In this document: piece after piece, positions 1 to 7,652 of the stretch
Layout of the letters: every line of letters starts with the position of its first letter
How positions within the stretch are numbered: position 1 is the first letter of the stretch
Assembly: GCA_902795785.1 (NCBI GenBank)
Contig: CADBMK010000166.1
Coordinates: forward strand, 1-15,269
Direction: 5' to 3'
Origin: an uncultured Bacteroidia bacterium
GTDB lineage: Bacteria > Bacteroidota > Bacteroidia > Bacteroidales > UBA932
DNA length: 15,269 nucleotides
Notes under the pieces: model-generated
What the model was told of the DNA's origin: nothing
Seen by the model: only the letters and a program-made list of their open reading frames with translations
The model's database searches: none
Made by a program: the position numbers and the translations under genes

Positions 1-350
1 AAGCCGACCAGATTGCTTTGGATGTAGGCCTCGGGATTCGTAATGCTGTATCGGACACCTGCCTGGGCGGCAAGATTCACCACAATGTCAGGCTCATACT
101 CCGAGAAAACCGTATCCACGGTTGCCTTATCGGAGATATCTCCGCCAATGAAGACGAAGCGGCCCTCGGAAATCCTCCCGATCTGTCCAAGACGCCAGTC
201 CTTAATGGACACGTCGTAGTAGTCGTTCATATTGTCGAGCCCCACAACCCTGACGCCGGGATTCTCCTTCAGGAGTCTCATGACCACGTTGGCGCCGATA
301 AAGCCTGCGGCTCCGGTGACAAGTACAGTCTTATTGTCAAAAACCCCCAT
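1..350 (-). CDS. UDP-glucuronate 4-epimerase-like SDR (N-terminal part; runs off left edge)
   Basis: The first 116 or so residues of an extended short-chain dehydrogenase/reductase that continues beyond the left edge. The start is ATG at 350-348, three bases after the ugd stop, so the two genes are surely cotranscribed. The N-terminus shows the NAD-binding loop GAAGFIG (about residues 13-19), then LDNMNDYYD after beta-2, which is characteristic of UDP-glucuronate 4-epimerases (NAD-dependent, UDP-GlcA to UDP-GalA). The segment NLAAQAGVRYSITNP with AYIQSNLVGF near the edge is the usual family sequence before the catalytic Ser and YxxxK, which lie outside the window. Placement directly after UDP-glucose dehydrogenase supports this substrate. 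A UDP-glucose 4-epimerase or another nucleotide-sugar epimerase is less likely given the NDYYD signature. The enzyme would be cytoplasmic and supply UDP-galacturonate to the glycosyltransferases. Confidence 0.88.
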   Translation of the reverse strand, partial: MGVFDNKTVLVTGAAGFIGANVVMRLLKENPGVRVVGLDNMNDYYDVSIKDWRLGQIGRISEGRFVFIGGDISDKATVDTVFSEYEPDIVVNLAAQAGVRYSITNPEAYIQSNLVG

Positions 351-353
351 TCC

Positions 354-1625
354 TTAGTCTCTTCTGAAAATATCCCTGGTGTAAACTTTCTCCTGAACGT
401 CATCAAGGACCTTGTCGTAACGGTTTGCGATAATGGAATCGCTCCTGCGCTTGAACTCTTCCAGATTGTTCACAACCTCGCTTCCGAAGAATGAAGAACC
501 GTTCTCGATTGTCGGTTCATAGATGATGACCTTGGCGCCCTTTGCCTTGACACGCTTCATGATACCCTGGATAGAACTCTGACGGAAGTTGTCAGAATTG
601 CTCTTCATCGTAAGACGGAAGACTCCTATAGTGACTTCCTTTTCCTTTGACTGGTCATAGGCGCTGTTCGAGCTGTAATAGCCGGCCTTCTCAAGAACTC
701 TGTCGGCGATGAAATCCTTACGTGTCTTGTTGGACTCAACAATGGCCGTAATCATGTTCTGAGGCACGTTGGCATAGTTGGCGAGAAGCTGTTTGGTATC
801 CTTTGGAAGGCAGTATCCGCCATAACCGAAGCTCGGATTGTTATACTGGGTGCCGATACGCGGATCCAGGCACACGCCGTCGATGATATCCTCGGTGTTG
901 AGACCCTTCATCTCAGAATAGGTATCAAGTTCATTGAAGTAGCTTACTCGAAGGGCGAGATATGTGTTGGCGAAAAGTTTCACGGCCTCAGCCTCGGTAG
1001 AGCCCATGAAGAGAACAGGAGTATCCTGCTTGATGGCACCTTCCTTGATGATGGAAGCAAACTTGTGGGCGGCCTCCTCAAGAAGGGCGTTTTTCTTGTC
1101 ATAGCCCACGATGATTCTTGAAGGGTAGAGGTTATCGTAGAGAGCCTTTGACTCGCGGAGGAACTCCGGAGCAAAGATGATGTTAGGAACCACAACCTTC
1201 ATCGTGCCGTCGGCCTGCCTTTCACGATAAGCGAATTTCTGGCGGACAGACTCCGTATAGCCGACAGGGATAGTGGACTTGATCACCATTACAGCGTTAG
1301 GATTAACCTCAAGGACAAGTTCGATCACCTCCTCCACGTGGGAAGTATCGAAGTAGTTCTGCTTGCTGTCATAGTTGGTCGGTGCGGCAATCACGATGAA
1401 ATCCGCATCCGCATATGCCTTTCTGCCGTCGAGGGTAGCCTCAAGGTCAAGGTTCTTCTCCGCAAGATACTTTTCAATGTATTCGTCCTGAATCGGTGAA
1501 ATCTTCTTGTTCAGCTTCTCAACCTTCTCAGGAATGACGTCCACGGCAGTAACGTGGTGATGCTGAGAAAGAAGCGTCGCGATTGAAAGGCCAACATAGC
1601 CTGTTCCTGCTACAGCGATTTTCAT
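354..1625 (-). CDS. ugd: UDP-glucose 6-dehydrogenase
   Basis: A 423-residue cytoplasmic enzyme that oxidises UDP-glucose twice with NAD+ to give UDP-glucuronate. The N-terminal Rossmann fold carries GTGYVGL (residues 7-13), and the STIPVGYT segment is at 117-124. The thioester-forming catalytic cysteine is Cys272 in GGYCLPKDT. FAPEFLRES (151-159) is the conserved substrate-binding stretch. The C-terminal UDP-binding domain follows from about residue 325. Length is slightly above the short-form class (about 390-400), with about 30 extra C-terminal residues rich in charge. The leader is A/T-rich without a Shine-Dalgarno sequence. It lies 18 bases downstream of the XRE-kinase gene and 3 bases upstream of the epimerase, giving a three-gene UDP-uronate operon. 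The assignment within the UDP-Glc/GDP-Man dehydrogenase superfamily is supported by the neighbouring UDP-GlcA 4-epimerase; a UDP-ManNAc dehydrogenase is less likely. Confidence 0.95.
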   Translation of the reverse strand: MKIAVAGTGYVGLSIATLLSQHHHVTAVDVIPEKVEKLNKKISPIQDEYIEKYLAEKNLDLEATLDGRKAYADADFIVIAAPTNYDSKQNYFDTSHVEEVIELVLEVNPNAVMVIKSTIPVGYTESVRQKFAYRERQADGTMKVVVPNIIFAPEFLRESKALYDNLYPSRIIVGYDKKNALLEEAAHKFASIIKEGAIKQDTPVLFMGSTEAEAVKLFANTYLALRVSYFNELDTYSEMKGLNTEDIIDGVCLDPRIGTQYNNPSFGYGGYCLPKDTKQLLANYANVPQNMITAIVESNKTRKDFIADRVLEKAGYYSSNSAYDQSKEKEVTIGVFRLTMKSNSDNFRQSSIQGIMKRVKAKGAKVIIYEPTIENGSSFFGSEVVNNLEEFKRRSDSIIANRYDKVLDDVQEKVYTRDIFRRD

Positions 1626-1643
1626 AACTAAATGAATTAATGT

Positions 1644-2969
1644 TTAATCTATAAATCGAGCCCCGTCGGAAGGTTCACAGAAGAATACCCTGAAGGTGTT
1701 CTCATACTCGGGGTACTTCTCAAGATACCTTCTTGTGATTTCAGCCCGAATTTCTTCCTCGCGGGCCGGGTCCACCAGGGCGATGCAGGCGCCCTTGAAA
1801 CCGGCTCCGCTGAACCGGCCACCATAGATGCCGGGGAGCGTTTTCATAATATCATAAATGGCAATGAGTTCAGGCGATCCGCATTCGTAGTTGTGAATGG
1901 AACTCTCGCAGCTTTCAAAACTCAGTTTGCCAAAAAGGTCAAGATTACCGGACTCCCAGGCCGTTACACCCTTGCGCACACGCTTGAACTCGGAGTAGAA
2001 ATGCTCAGCTCTGCGGGCAAAACGCTCAGGCAGGCGTTCACGGGTCCGTTCATACATTTTATATGGAACATCCCTCAGGAATGTCTTGTCAAGGCTCCTG
2101 AGTGGCTGGTCGGAAAAGGCAAGCATATCCCAGGCTGCCGTCCTGCACTCGCTTACGCGAAGATTGTAGTCACTTCCGGCGAGACTGCGGACAAGCCCGC
2201 TGTAGAAGATTCCCAAATGGAAATCCTTCATATTGTCCGGAGTACGGATATTGCGGTATTCTCCGGATTCCGTATCCACAAAAAGAAGACTGTTCCGTTC
2301 CCCCAGCACGATGCAGGCCTGATCAAGGATACCATTGTCCAGACCGATGTAATCCCTCTCGGCGGACGAAGCGGTCCTGATTACTTCCATCTTGGTAAGG
2401 GTAATGGCATTAGCCTTGGCAAACGCCATCACATATGCAACAAGTACGGCGGCGCTGGCGCTCAGACCGCCTATAGGGAGAGAACCGCTGAGACGTCCCC
2501 TGATGCCCTTTCCCAGAACGAATTTCCTGCCGAGGGCGAACGATGCGCCCCTGGCGTAGTCTCCCCAGTTGCCGGACTTGACCGAAACGGGATGTTTTAC
2601 GTTGAATTCCACCTTGCCGTCATAATCATCGCTCTCCAGGCAGACAGAGCCGTCATCCGTTGGCTCGAACCAGAAGTTCACGCCCTTATCGATGGCGAAG
2701 CCAGTCACGATGCCGTGCTGATGGTCAACGTGGGCGCCTATAGGGCAGACTCTATACGGAGAGAAGATGTGATAGCGGGAAGAAGGTCTGGATGAATCGG
2801 GAAGGTCCACGCCCAGCAGCGCCTCAATCCTGCGCTTCAGGGCGGCTGGCACACTGCGGCGGCCCTTGATCATCTCACTGAGATGAGAAGGTTGAAGTCC
2901 AAGTTCTAAAGCAAGCTCCTTCTGAGACAGCCCCCTGGACTTGAGAGCCCCTTTAAGTGTGGTTTCCAT
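1644..2969 (-). CDS. XRE helix-turn-helix domain fused to galacturonokinase-like GHMP kinase
   Basis: A 441-residue two-domain protein. Residues 8-53 are an XRE/Cro-type helix-turn-helix (LSQKELALELGLQPSHLSEM, then a KGRRSVP turn). Residues 65-441 are a full galactokinase-family GHMP kinase: motif 1 IGAHVDHQHG (77-86), phosphate loop PIGGLSASAA (165-174), catalytic-base motif GILDQ (213-217) and motif 3 GGRFSGAGFKG (383-393). Standard galactokinases have GEHTDYN in motif 1. The GAHxDHQ form, together with YNLRVSEC (268-275) and the RAEHFYSE and IHNYECG segments, matches what I recall of plant galacturonokinase rather than GalK. The predicted reaction is GalA plus ATP to GalA-1-phosphate. The replaced Glu of motif 1 contacts the sugar C6 side in galactokinases, which fits a C6 carboxylate. 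The gene heads the ugd/epimerase operon and has three repeated boxes at its promoter, so autoregulation is plausible. The kinase class is clear; galacturonate specificity is a homology inference. Confidence 0.85.
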   Translation of the reverse strand: METTLKGALKSRGLSQKELALELGLQPSHLSEMIKGRRSVPAALKRRIEALLGVDLPDSSRPSSRYHIFSPYRVCPIGAHVDHQHGIVTGFAIDKGVNFWFEPTDDGSVCLESDDYDGKVEFNVKHPVSVKSGNWGDYARGASFALGRKFVLGKGIRGRLSGSLPIGGLSASAAVLVAYVMAFAKANAITLTKMEVIRTASSAERDYIGLDNGILDQACIVLGERNSLLFVDTESGEYRNIRTPDNMKDFHLGIFYSGLVRSLAGSDYNLRVSECRTAAWDMLAFSDQPLRSLDKTFLRDVPYKMYERTRERLPERFARRAEHFYSEFKRVRKGVTAWESGNLDLFGKLSFESCESSIHNYECGSPELIAIYDIMKTLPGIYGGRFSGAGFKGACIALVDPAREEEIRAEITRRYLEKYPEYENTFRVFFCEPSDGARFID

Positions 2970-3034
2970 ATATAATTCCCAATTTCTTGAACAAATATAT
3001 ATGGAATTCCCATTATATCAAAGGGAATTCCCAA
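2970..3034 (-). promoter_or_regulatory. Promoter of the XRE-kinase/ugd/epimerase operon with three putative operator boxes
   Basis: Read on the minus strand, a TTTG (-33 type, plus-strand 3022-3019) is followed after 19 bases by TATATTTG (-7 type, 2999-2992). This is an exact match to the Bacteroidota TAnnTTTG promoter with normal spacing. Transcription would begin near 2985-2988, about 17 bases before the ATG. The box TGGGAATT occurs three times: at 3033-3026 (just upstream of -33, centred on the perfect palindrome GGGAATTCCC at 3023-3032), at 3012-3005 (between the two promoter elements) and at 2981-2974 (between the likely start point and the ATG). Spacings are 21 and 31 bases, about two and three helical turns. 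The first box overlaps the 3' end of the preceding glycosyltransferase gene. Binding by the HTH of the first gene is inferred. Confidence 0.65.
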
Positions 3035-4115
3035 CTTTCAGATACAAATCAAGATATGCTTTTGCCGTGTTCTCCCAGGAATAAAGTTTCACGCGCTCAA
3101 GGCCATACTCGGAGATATTCTTCCTGAACGTAACGTCGGTCTCCAACTTGAGGAGGGCGGAGGCAATATCGGCTGGATTCCTTGGATCCACCAGAAGAGC
3201 GCCCTCTCCAAGTATCTCCGGGATGGCCGAAGTGTTTGACGCCACAACGGGAGCTCCGCACGCCATGGCCTCAAGGGAAGGAATGCCGAAACTTTCCCTC
3301 AATGAGGTATAGAGGAAGGCCATACATCCATTGTAAATGTCAGGCAGATCCGTGTTCTTCACATAGCCCAGGCACTTGATGTGGTCCAAGATTTCCTCAT
3401 GGGAAATGCCGGCTGCAATTCTCCTGACATTCTCAATGCTCAGGTCGGCAATCCAGAGAGGCAGTTTGAGCAAGGATTTCTGGAGATAGATGGCATAAGC
3501 CGCAAGAGTTCCGGCCGTATTCTTCTTTGGGTCAGTATTTCCAAGGAAGAAAAGATATTTCTGAGCGGCGCCCTTGCTGCGGAACGTCGGACTGTAGCCA
3601 TTGTAAACGGTGACTATCTTGTCCGGGGATACGCCTGCGGTCTCTACGATTCTCTGCTTCTCATAATTGGAGACAGTCACTATTGAAGTGCTCCTCCTGA
3701 CAACTGCAGGAACTATCATTCTGCGGTAGATTCTTCCGAGTCTCTGATACAGGGACGGATTCACCCCTCCAACCTTCTCCAGGAATATCACGTCATGGAG
3801 AGTAAGAATCAGATTCTTGCAACCCGGGAACAGAGGAGCCGTATTGCTGGTACAGTGAAGGATATCCGGTTTGATTTTCCTGACTGCAAGGGGCAGGAAA
3901 ACCTGCTCCCAGAGAGCATAGCCAGGGACTCTCACATCTATGATATGGAAATTATCCGTCTCCTCAAGGCAGCGGTCAGGGCCGCCGGCCGTGAAAACGT
4001 AATACTCATTTTCCTTGTCTATCTTCTGAAGACAACGGAGCATCTCCAGCACGACGAAATCCATACCGTGCTTTCTTGCCCTGAATATTCTATGAGCCTC
4101 AATAGCTATTTTCAT
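3018..4115 (-). CDS. GT4 family glycosyltransferase
   Basis: A 365-residue GT-B fold glycosyltransferase of family 4, retaining type. The N-terminal acceptor domain begins with the beta strand KIAIEA and a basic-glycine turn RARKHGMD. The C-terminal donor domain shows FLGNTDPKKN (190-199) and the E(x7)E donor-binding motif RESFGIPSLEA (273-283, Glu274 and Glu282), followed by GAPVVAS and SAIPEILGEGALLVDP. There are no membrane segments, so it works at the cytoplasmic face of the membrane. It is the last gene of the long minus-strand operon; its ATG overlaps the stop of the preceding GT2 gene by four bases (ATGA), indicating translational coupling. Its final codons contain one copy of the operator-like box for the next operon. 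Donor and acceptor cannot be told from the sequence. Confidence 0.92.
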   Translation of the reverse strand: MKIAIEAHRIFRARKHGMDFVVLEMLRCLQKIDKENEYYVFTAGGPDRCLEETDNFHIIDVRVPGYALWEQVFLPLAVRKIKPDILHCTSNTAPLFPGCKNLILTLHDVIFLEKVGGVNPSLYQRLGRIYRRMIVPAVVRRSTSIVTVSNYEKQRIVETAGVSPDKIVTVYNGYSPTFRSKGAAQKYLFFLGNTDPKKNTAGTLAAYAIYLQKSLLKLPLWIADLSIENVRRIAAGISHEEILDHIKCLGYVKNTDLPDIYNGCMAFLYTSLRESFGIPSLEAMACGAPVVASNTSAIPEILGEGALLVDPRNPADIASALLKLETDVTFRKNISEYGLERVKLYSWENTAKAYLDLYLKVGNSL

Positions 4116-5272
4116 CTTATATGTTCTGTATGAATAAACCTGTCTCTCATACCGCGGATGCGGAAAAGATTCAAAAACGACATTATTGCAAGCAAAGGAG
4201 CAATCAAAAGGGCCTTGACCAGTTTCCCGTCCTTATGCTTTTTCGGGAGCGCCGCGATAAATGAAACAATAAGGATGAACGAAAGGGCGAACCACTTTGC
4301 AAACTTTGGACTGCCAAGGACAATATATAGGACCGTCATTAGCAAAGGAACAGCGGCGAGCACCATCCTCGGAGGAAACAGCCACTGGACGAGTTTGTCT
4401 ATCAAACCGTAGTTGCGATCCCGGATTGCAGCAGGGAGACGCTTCAGAGCAGTAACCGCACAGTTGAACTGGGCGGCAATCCAGCGGCGGCGCTGATTGT
4501 AATATCCCCTTGCGGAAGAAGTCTTCTCGTCAAAGAGGTACACGTCATCCAGATAATCTATAGCAGCCCCCTCTTCAAGAAGCATCAGTTCAAGTTCCTT
4601 ATCCTCTCCGGAAGTAGTGCAGCGCCCGATATGGTCATAGAACCAGGAGTAATCAAACGCCATACCCGAGCCGATAAGCGCTGGTGGAAGGCCCATGGCC
4701 ATATGCCCGGCCCTGAAAACGGAGTTGTTGATTTCCTCCGAAGCCGCATCAAGCACCGCCGTGGATGAATTCCTGTTCTTAGCCTTCCTGTGAGCCTGAA
4801 TTGCCACCGCACCGTCCTGAAAAGCATCAACCACCCTGGTCACGAAGGTCCTTCCGATTACATTGTCGGCATCAAGGATGATCACAGTATCGGCGGCATT
4901 AGGGCCAAGACAGCTTACAGCCCGGGCAAGGGCCTTGGCCTTGGAACTATTCTCAAAAGATACAGGCAGGACCTCAACAGGGATCTTCCCCAGCTCTTCA
5001 ATGGTTTCTTCAGACATTCCGTCCGAAATAACCTGAACCCTCATGATATCCCCTGGATAATCCTGCATCACTGCAGACCTGGCGGTATTCAATATCACCT
5101 CATCAGCCTTATAGGCAGGAATAAGTATAATAACTTCCTTAAATTCTGGATACTTATGAACCGGCCTGGAAGGCACGAACCAGGACGCGAGAGCATAAAA
5201 AATAAAATAGATTCCAGGAACCAACAATATGACAAAAAGGATCCAGTCCAAAACTCCCAATATCGTCATCAT
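4112..5272 (-). CDS. Membrane GT2 glycosyltransferase (processive-like, QxxRW)
   Basis: A 386-residue integral-membrane glycosyltransferase of family 2. One N-terminal membrane helix (about 7-29) precedes a cytoplasmic GT-A domain with IPAYKADE (51-58), ILDADNV (132-138, the DxD-type metal/donor site), the ED pair in SGEDKELEL (221-229) that supplies the likely catalytic base, and QRRRW (260-264). These four motifs are those of the cellulose/hyaluronan synthase group. About three hydrophobic helices follow (roughly 303-320, 327-343, 352-370). The length is close to simple synthase-like GT2 enzymes and lacks a PilZ domain. It overlaps its neighbours by four bases on each side. It could add one residue or a short homopolymer; in a Wzy-type locus a single-residue transferase is more likely. 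Confidence 0.9.
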   Translation of the reverse strand: MMTILGVLDWILFVILLVPGIYFIFYALASWFVPSRPVHKYPEFKEVIILIPAYKADEVILNTARSAVMQDYPGDIMRVQVISDGMSEETIEELGKIPVEVLPVSFENSSKAKALARAVSCLGPNAADTVIILDADNVIGRTFVTRVVDAFQDGAVAIQAHRKAKNRNSSTAVLDAASEEINNSVFRAGHMAMGLPPALIGSGMAFDYSWFYDHIGRCTTSGEDKELELMLLEEGAAIDYLDDVYLFDEKTSSARGYYNQRRRWIAAQFNCAVTALKRLPAAIRDRNYGLIDKLVQWLFPPRMVLAAVPLLMTVLYIVLGSPKFAKWFALSFILIVSFIAALPKKHKDGKLVKALLIAPLLAIMSFLNLFRIRGMRDRFIHTEHIR

Positions 5273-6168
5273 AGCATTCCCATTTTAAAAAAATCTCTAA
5301 CACCCTTCCAGCTTGCCCTCACATTCTCCACTCTGCCATGCGCCAATTCGGCGGAGGCCCTGCGTGGGAAGGATACAAACAACTGGAATACGACAGAAAG
5401 GAAACGCTTCAGGCCGCTGAGATTGCGTACGGCAAACAGAAGACGGTTCCTGGTAATGTAGTAGCAGCGCATCGGGCTGTTTTTGCCCGTGGTTGCGCTC
5501 TCTTTGTGAAAAATGGTACAGTCCGGATTATACATGATCTTCCACCCGCATCGGCGGAACATCACAGACCAGTCAATTTCCTCATAGTAAAGGAAATAGC
5601 ACTCAGGCATAGGACCGACCTCGTCAAGGGCCGTGCGGCGCACAAGCATCGCGGCGCCATGAGCATATGCGCTCTCGCCCTTTTTATCAAAATCTCCGTT
5701 ATCGAGCCTGCCGAATCCCACCAGGCTGTTCCTGAGGGTGATTGGCGAGAGAGGCGTATATCCCGCAAACTGGATAGGCCTCGGAGGGTCGTAGAAACGG
5801 ATTTTCGGGCAGACGATTCCGACATCAGGATTCTCTTCAAGCATCCACACCAGTGCGCTGAAACCGTCCTCCTCAACCTCGGTGTCGTTGTTAAGGAAAA
5901 AGACGTAATCTCCATGCACATAAGGAAGCGCCAGATTGTTTCCTCCGGCGAATCCCAGGTTTTTCTCGCTCCGGACCGTCTTCACATAAGGATACCTGCC
6001 TGCGATGTCCAAGGCCTCGTTTCTTTTGGAGCCATTGTCCACCACTATGATTTCCAACGAGCAGGAATCTATTATTTTCAATGATTCAATGAGACTGCAT
6101 GTAAGGTCATAGCCATTGAAATCAACGGTTACGACCGTTACCTCAGGCTTTACCTTTTGCTTTTCCAT
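5269..6168 (-). CDS. GT2 family glycosyltransferase (WbbL/rhamnosyltransferase-like)
   Basis: A 299-residue soluble or peripherally bound GT-A fold glycosyltransferase. Motifs run in family order: VTVDFNG (13-19), IVVDNGS (41-47), KNLGFAGGNN (69-78), the metal-binding FLNNDTEV (91-98), AHGAAMLVRR (169-178) and YYEEIDW (194-200), which holds the presumed catalytic base. This pattern is that of the dTDP-rhamnosyltransferase-like GT2 subgroup, but donor specificity cannot be assigned; no rhamnose genes are in the window. The C-terminus has an amphipathic, basic stretch (about 250-275) that may bind the membrane. The start at 6168 overlaps the end of the polymerase gene by 26 bases; no alternative ATG lies closer to the conserved beta-1 strand. 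It is coupled to the next GT2 by an ATGA overlap. Confidence 0.9.
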   Translation of the reverse strand: MEKQKVKPEVTVVTVDFNGYDLTCSLIESLKIIDSCSLEIIVVDNGSKRNEALDIAGRYPYVKTVRSEKNLGFAGGNNLALPYVHGDYVFFLNNDTEVEEDGFSALVWMLEENPDVGIVCPKIRFYDPPRPIQFAGYTPLSPITLRNSLVGFGRLDNGDFDKKGESAYAHGAAMLVRRTALDEVGPMPECYFLYYEEIDWSVMFRRCGWKIMYNPDCTIFHKESATTGKNSPMRCYYITRNRLLFAVRNLSGLKRFLSVVFQLFVSFPRRASAELAHGRVENVRASWKGVRDFFKMGML

Positions 6169-7651
6169 CTTTATTCTCGGTTAGTGCTATTTCTTTCTGT
6201 TTCTTTTTCTTTTCCAGCTCGGCGTCGAAGACCGGAGCCAGGAATACGAGTCCCAGGCAGGTGTATGCCATAATAGAGTTAGGATACTGGCTGAACACCT
6301 CGTTGTTGGAGGACATCACGAACAGTCCCGCAACGCCGCTCAGGAAAGCGGCAGACACGCCCTTGACCTCGTTGTTCTTTATGGAAAAGAATATGATTAT
6401 ACCGCCTCTGACCAGGAGGTAGATCATTATTCCCAAATACAGGGTAAGTCCTACGCGTCCCGTCTCAACCCAAAGCTGAACAAACCAGGAGTCCGTAGGG
6501 ATATCCGCAAGTTCGGATGTATCTCCGAATTTCTTTCCTCGTCCGGCACTCATTCCAAGGCTGTTTCCAAATGGCAGCGGCTCCAGAAGTTCCTTAAGGC
6601 GGGCCTGATTCCTCTGGCGCACCTGGTAAGACTCGTCGCTCTGGTCAAAAACGCTTCGTGCCCTTCGGATAACCGCATTACCCTGCCCTATCGTCGTATA
6701 TTTAAGAAATACAAATGACGAAATCATAATCAGGAAGACAGGTATCGCGGTTCTGGGATTTCCGCAGACCATGACAAACACGGCGAGTCCGACGAAAGGC
6801 ACTGCAAGGGCGCTTCGCGTTCCGGAAATAAGGAGTCCGTATATGGCAAGGCCGGCCGTCAGAAAATAGAAAATCTTCAGGAAGAGATTCTTGGTATAGG
6901 CAGCCACAAGCAGGAATACCACCGAAGCCATTCCCATATTGCCGCCGAAGTTGGATGCGTCCGTAAAAATGGAGAAGTAACGTATGCCGCTATGGATGAT
7001 ATGGGTTCTCTGCCCGTCCATTACGTACAGGAAATACTTCTCGGCGCTGTCCCAGCCCACATACTTCTGCATCAAGGCCTTTCCCACGGCCACCAGTACC
7101 AGAAGAGACCATACCACAAGCAACTTGTGCACCGTCTGGAACGAGTCAAACGTAGTCTGTACAAGAATAATGATAATGAACATGTACAGGCCCATGTTCC
7201 TCACGTGCATAAACCAGACATAAGCCGATATGGTTCTTGGGTTGAAGGCCTCAAGGATACAGTAGACAAGCCAGATGCCCGTGGCAATCACCGGCTCCAT
7301 CCTGACGTGGGAGTAGATGATGGAATGGGACATGACGTGGCACAGCAGGACCAGCAGCGTGTATGCTATCATACCGTCCATTATTATACCGATTGGGGCG
7401 TTGAGCCAGTAGCGGCCTACGAACGGGATGAAGAAATTCACCACGAACAGGAGCAGGAAAGCATTCTTAAGTTCACCCACCGTAATCATAATGATATAGG
7501 CAAGTGCGGGAAGCAGGGCGACGGCCACAGGGATGATCATATTACCCTTGGAACCGGCGTAAATCAGGGTAATCACCGAGAGCGCCGCGGTAACGCAAAG
7601 CGTTATCTGGCGCCAAGGAGAATACTTTCTTTTACCCTGAAGGACTTCCAT
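6143..7651 (-). CDS. O-antigen polymerase/ligase-family membrane protein (Wzy-like)
   Basis: A 502-residue polytopic inner-membrane protein with about ten or more hydrophobic helices. The family's signs are SGTRSALAVPF in the middle of the protein, followed after a long periplasmic-type loop by TDSWFVQLWVETG and GLTLYLG, which match the Wzy_C/O-antigen-ligase pattern. The Lys-rich cytoplasmic tail closes the protein. It probably polymerises lipid-linked repeat units in the periplasm; a ligase role is possible. The reading frame is open upstream to an ATG at 7750, but that would overlap the preceding gene by about 98 bases and add 33 residues with no membrane character. I chose the ATG at 7651-7649, one base after the preceding stop, which gives an ordinary basic N-terminus (MEVLQGKRKYSPW) before helix 1. 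The 3' end overlaps the next gene by 26 bases. Confidence 0.9.
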   Translation of the reverse strand: MEVLQGKRKYSPWRQITLCVTAALSVITLIYAGSKGNMIIPVAVALLPALAYIIMITVGELKNAFLLLFVVNFFIPFVGRYWLNAPIGIIMDGMIAYTLLVLLCHVMSHSIIYSHVRMEPVIATGIWLVYCILEAFNPRTISAYVWFMHVRNMGLYMFIIIILVQTTFDSFQTVHKLLVVWSLLVLVAVGKALMQKYVGWDSAEKYFLYVMDGQRTHIIHSGIRYFSIFTDASNFGGNMGMASVVFLLVAAYTKNLFLKIFYFLTAGLAIYGLLISGTRSALAVPFVGLAVFVMVCGNPRTAIPVFLIMISSFVFLKYTTIGQGNAVIRRARSVFDQSDESYQVRQRNQARLKELLEPLPFGNSLGMSAGRGKKFGDTSELADIPTDSWFVQLWVETGRVGLTLYLGIMIYLLVRGGIIIFFSIKNNEVKGVSAAFLSGVAGLFVMSSNNEVFSQYPNSIMAYTCLGLVFLAPVFDAELEKKKKQKEIALTENKDGKAKGKA

Positions 7652-7652
7652 A

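Noticed and set aside
18..494. 158-codon plus-strand open frame at the left edge
   Set aside because: Antisense to the epimerase start and ugd end, both of which have clear family motifs in the minus frame.
1893..2795. 300-codon plus-strand open frame opposite the XRE-kinase gene
   Set aside because: It lies wholly antisense to a gene with complete kinase motifs; its translation shows no domain, and the length is explained by codon bias of the true gene.
5338..6084. 248-codon plus-strand open frame opposite a GT2 gene
   Set aside because: Entirely inside a glycosyltransferase with all family motifs; composition is unlike a real protein.
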